From Clostridiales bacterium (lineage in GTDB: Bacteria > Bacillota > Clostridia > Christensenellales > Borkfalkiaceae): DNA of 51,223 nucleotides. The translations under genes were made by a program, and so were the position numbers. The notes under the pieces are model-generated. The model did not search any database and had not been told where the DNA came from. It saw nothing but the letters and a program-made list of their open reading frames with translations. Location: positions 1 through 51,223 of the forward strand of contig JAMPAF010000012.1 in NCBI GenBank assembly GCA_023667345.1. The letters are read 5' to 3'. Below, piece by piece: positions 49,181 through 51,223 of the stretch; position 1 is the stretch's first letter; each line of letters opens with the position of its first letter.

Positions 49181-49332
49181 TTTACTTTTGAAGCAAATTT
49201 TTTTATAATAAAAGCGGAAAAACTTGCTTGCAAGGGTTTTTGAGCGCCTTATTCAAACAAAAAACGCTTTTTCGCGATGAAAAAGCAAAAGGCGATAGCC
49301 TTCTGCAAAATTTTGATTTTGCAAGTTTTTAA
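49181..49332 (+). ncRNA. Possible structured RNA or lepA leader with own promoter
   Basis: Promoter TTTACT (49181-49186), 17 bases, TATAAT (49204-49209), start near 49216. The next 115 bases can fold into: outer stem AAAAACTTGC (49218-49227) with GCAAGTTTTT (49321-49330), perfect; CGCCTT (49245-49250) with AAGGCG (49289-49294); hairpin GCTTTTT-cgcgatg-AAAAAGC (49266-49286); and hairpin TGCAAAAT-tttg-ATTTTGCA (49304-49323), which competes with the outer stem and precedes a T-run. I know no RNA family it matches. It could be an attenuator or a small RNA. Confidence 0.45.
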
Positions 49333-49341
49333 TGTTATAAT
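49313..49341 (+). promoter_or_regulatory. Proximal lepA promoter, near-leaderless
   Basis: TTGATT (49313-49318) and TATAAT (49336-49341) are 17 bases apart. The ATG at 49351 is nine bases past the -10, leaving a leader of about 0-3 bases. There is no Shine-Dalgarno sequence. Confidence 0.65.
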
Positions 49342-49350
49342 AAAGTCAAT

Positions 49351-51159
49351 ATGAAAGCACCAAATCGGTTTATACGTAATTTTTGCATAATAGCGCATAT
49401 CGACCACGGCAAATCTACGCTCGCCGACCGCCTTATGGAACAGACGGGGCAGGTTTCCAAACGGGATATGGAAGAACAGCTCCTTGACAGTATGGACATA
49501 GAGCGCGAGCGCGGCATAACCATAAAGCTTACGCCCGTAAGAATGTTTTACGACGCGGACGACGGCAACGAGTATGTGTTCAATCTAATAGACACGCCGG
49601 GGCACGTCGACTTTACCTACGAGGTTTCGCGTTCGCTCGCCGCGTGCGAGGGCGCAATTTTAATCGTCGACGCGTCGCAAGGCATAGAGGCGCAGACGCT
49701 TGCAAACGTGTACTTAGCGCTCGAAAACAATCTCGAAATTCTGCCCGTCATAAACAAAATCGACCTGCCGTCCGCCCGCCCCGACGAGGCGAAGAAAGAA
49801 ATAGAGGACGTAATAGGGCTTGACGCTTCCTACGCGCCCCTCGTTTCCGCCAAGGACGGCACCAACATAAAAGAGGTTTTGGAGGACGCGGTCAAGTATT
49901 TCCCGCCCCCCGACGGTGACGAGGACGCGCCCTTAAAGGCGCTCATTTTCGACAGCTATTACGACAACTACAAAGGCGTAATTTTATTCGTCCGCTTAAA
50001 GGACGGCTCGGTTAAAGTGGGCGACAAAATAACCACCTTCCGCTCGGATAAGGTCTACGAGGTAACCGAGGTCGGCGTTTTCGCCCCGCATATGTTGCCC
50101 AAAGACGGATTAAAGGCGGGCGAGGTCGGCTATATCGCGGCGTCTATAAAGTCAATTCAGGACGTGGCGGTGGGCGATACCGTAATAAATTCCGAAAACC
50201 GCGCCGCCGAGCCGTTGCCCGGTTACAAAAAGGTGCAGTCGGTGGTGTTCTGCGGAATTTACCCCTTAGACGGTTCAAAATTCGGCGACTTGAAGGACGC
50301 ACTTTTGAAATTACAGCTAAACGACGCGTCACTCGTATTCGAGCCCGACACCTCGCAGGCTTTGGGCTTCGGCTTCCGCTGCGGCTTTTTGGGGCTTCTG
50401 CATATGGAAATCATGCAGGAGCGGTTGGAGAGGGAGTTCAACCTCGACATAATAACCACCGCGCCGTCGGTAAGTTACAAGGTTATCAAGACGGACGGCG
50501 AAACGGTGTTCGTCGACAACCCCTCGCACTTGCCGCCCGTATCCGAGATAGAGAGTATGGAAGAGCCCATTGTGCACGCGGACATATACTCGCCGCCCGA
50601 CTATTTGGGGCAGATTATGGATTTGTGCCGCGACAAGCGGGGCATTTTCGAGCAGATGACCTATCTGGACGCAAACCGCGTAAAGCTTGAATACAGACTG
50701 CCTTTAAACGAGATTATTTTCGACTTTTTCGATAAAATAAAGTCGCGCACGCGCGGTTACGCGAGCTTTGATTACGAGATTATAGGCTACGAAAAGAGCA
50801 AGCTCGTAAAGTTAGACATACTTTTAAACGGCGACGTCTGCGACGCGCTCTCGATTATCGTGCACGAAAGCTCGGCTTACGCAAGGGGCAGAACGCTGTG
50901 CGAAAACTTAAAAGAGGCTATCCCCCGTCAATTATTCGAAATACCCGTACAGGCGGCAGTCGGCGGCAAGATTATCGCCCGCGAGACGGTCAAGGCGATG
51001 AGAAAAGACGTTCTGGCGAAGTGCTACGGCGGCGACATAACCCGCAAGAAGAAGCTTTTGGAAAAGCAGAAAGAGGGCAAAAAGCGCATGCGCACCATAG
51101 GCAGCGTAGAGGTGCCGAGCGAAGTGTTTATGCAGATTTTAAAAACCAACGACGACTGA
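49351..51159 (+). CDS. lepA: Elongation factor 4 (LepA)
   Basis: A 602-residue ribosomal GTPase of the EF-G family that acts in initiation and back-translocation. G1 AHIDHGKST (14-22), RGITIK, G3 DTPGHVDF and G4 INKIDLP are intact. The LepA-specific domains follow ([45 protein letters not shown]-terminal [37 protein letters not shown]). Full family length. In clostridia it often precedes hrcA-grpE-dnaK, beyond this window. Confidence 0.97.
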   Translation: MKAPNRFIRNFCIIAHIDHGKSTLADRLMEQTGQVSKRDMEEQLLDSMDIERERGITIKLTPVRMFYDADDGNEYVFNLIDTPGHVDFTYEVSRSLAACEGAILIVDASQGIEAQTLANVYLALENNLEILPVINKIDLPSARPDEAKKEIEDVIGLDASYAPLVSAKDGTNIKEVLEDAVKYFPPPDGDEDAPLKALIFDSYYDNYKGVILFVRLKDGSVKVGDKITTFRSDKVYEVTEVGVFAPHMLPKDGLKAGEVGYIAASIKSIQDVAVGDTVINSENRAAEPLPGYKKVQSVVFCGIYPLDGSKFGDLKDALLKLQLNDASLVFEPDTSQALGFGFRCGFLGLLHMEIMQERLEREFNLDIITTAPSVSYKVIKTDGETVFVDNPSHLPPVSEIESMEEPIVHADIYSPPDYLGQIMDLCRDKRGIFEQMTYLDANRVKLEYRLPLNEIIFDFFDKIKSRTRGYASFDYEIIGYEKSKLVKLDILLNGDVCDALSIIVHESSAYARGRTLCENLKEAIPRQLFEIPVQAAVGGKIIARETVKAMRKDVLAKCYGGDITRKKKLLEKQKEGKKRMRTIGSVEVPSEVFMQILKTNDD

Positions 51160-51164
51160 GGGGA

Positions 51165-51223
51165 ATGCAGAATTAAGAATTAAGAATTAAGAATTAAGAA
51201 TTAAGAATTAAGAATTAAGAATT
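51165..51223. repeat. Pure tandem heptamer array (AATTAAG)n at window end
   Basis: After GAATGCA the heptamer AATTAAG repeats about seven and a half times up to the last base, the longest and most uniform family-H arm seen here. It starts nine bases after the lepA stop and continues beyond the window. Confidence 0.9.

Noticed and set aside
51165-51223. CRISPR-like array
   Set aside because: The units are 7-base perfect tandem repeats with no spacers, and there are no cas genes nearby.

Overview
The window is a 51 kb stretch of a spore-forming Bacillota chromosome, most likely class Clostridia. This is inferred from the gene content: a spoIIAA-spoIIAB-sigF operon, sigH, cwlD, yabP-yabQ-divIC, the SCIFF peptide with its radical-SAM maturase, HemZ, Mini-III RNase and RelA/SpoT. 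No species can be named from the sequence alone. Almost everything is housekeeping or sporulation core, dense and operonic, with many 1-16 nt gene overlaps. There is no prophage, CRISPR array or large genomic island.

Layout. (1) 1-555: three minus-strand tRNAs (Phe, partial; Asp; one with a CAT anticodon). (2) 775-2244: the forespore sigma-F operon. (3) 2690-4622: a low-GC gene divergent from a small XRE repressor, then an aminotransferase. (4) 4990-6710 (minus): argH and a small membrane protein. (5) 6900-24749: one long clostridial core run, ruvC-ruvA-ruvB-queA-[RelB/YafQ insertion]-tgt-yajC-TIGR04086-SCIFF-maturase-secD-secF-recJ-relA-MBL hydrolase-hemZ. (6) 24767-25313: a DUF559 endonuclease gene between inverted copies of an interspersed repeat. 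(7) 25575-28204: rpsO and pnp. (8) cwlD (minus), then mrnC-rlmB-sigH, dnaX-[leucine-rich-repeat gene]-ybaB-recR, gpsA, typA. (9) yabP-yabQ-divIC-ppx. (10) 41047-44134 (minus): ilvE, an uncharacterised PP-loop ATPase and a flavodoxin-ferredoxin protein in one overlapping operon. (11) recX-birA-nnrD. (12) A yybP-ykoY-type (Mn2+) riboswitch with terminator ahead of a Ca2+/cation antiporter. (13) mazF, a possible structured RNA, and lepA.

Intergenic spaces are occupied by four recurring repeat families. Family H has arms made of a degenerate heptamer GAATNNA (forward on one side, reverse complement on the other) around an AT-rich palindrome. Family M is MITE-like, with GTCATT...AATGAC ends. Family G is a CCCC/GGGG hairpin, a second hairpin and a GAGGTTG-like tail. 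Family C is a short CCCCACGC hairpin that follows terminators. Families are nested in one another. One H copy supplies the last codons of ppx, and a 156-bp H+M segment occurs twice as a near-identical direct repeat around yabP-ppx.

The least explained items are the DUF559 cassette, the heptamer-arm palindromes, promoters whose predicted start site falls on or within a few bases of the ATG (aminotransferase, DUF559, recX, probably lepA), the PP-loop/ferredoxin/ilvE operon, the duplicated translation start of recJ, and hairpins covering the ribosome binding sites of the TIGR04086 gene and yabP. All functional calls come from reading the sequence and knowledge of the families; no database search was run.
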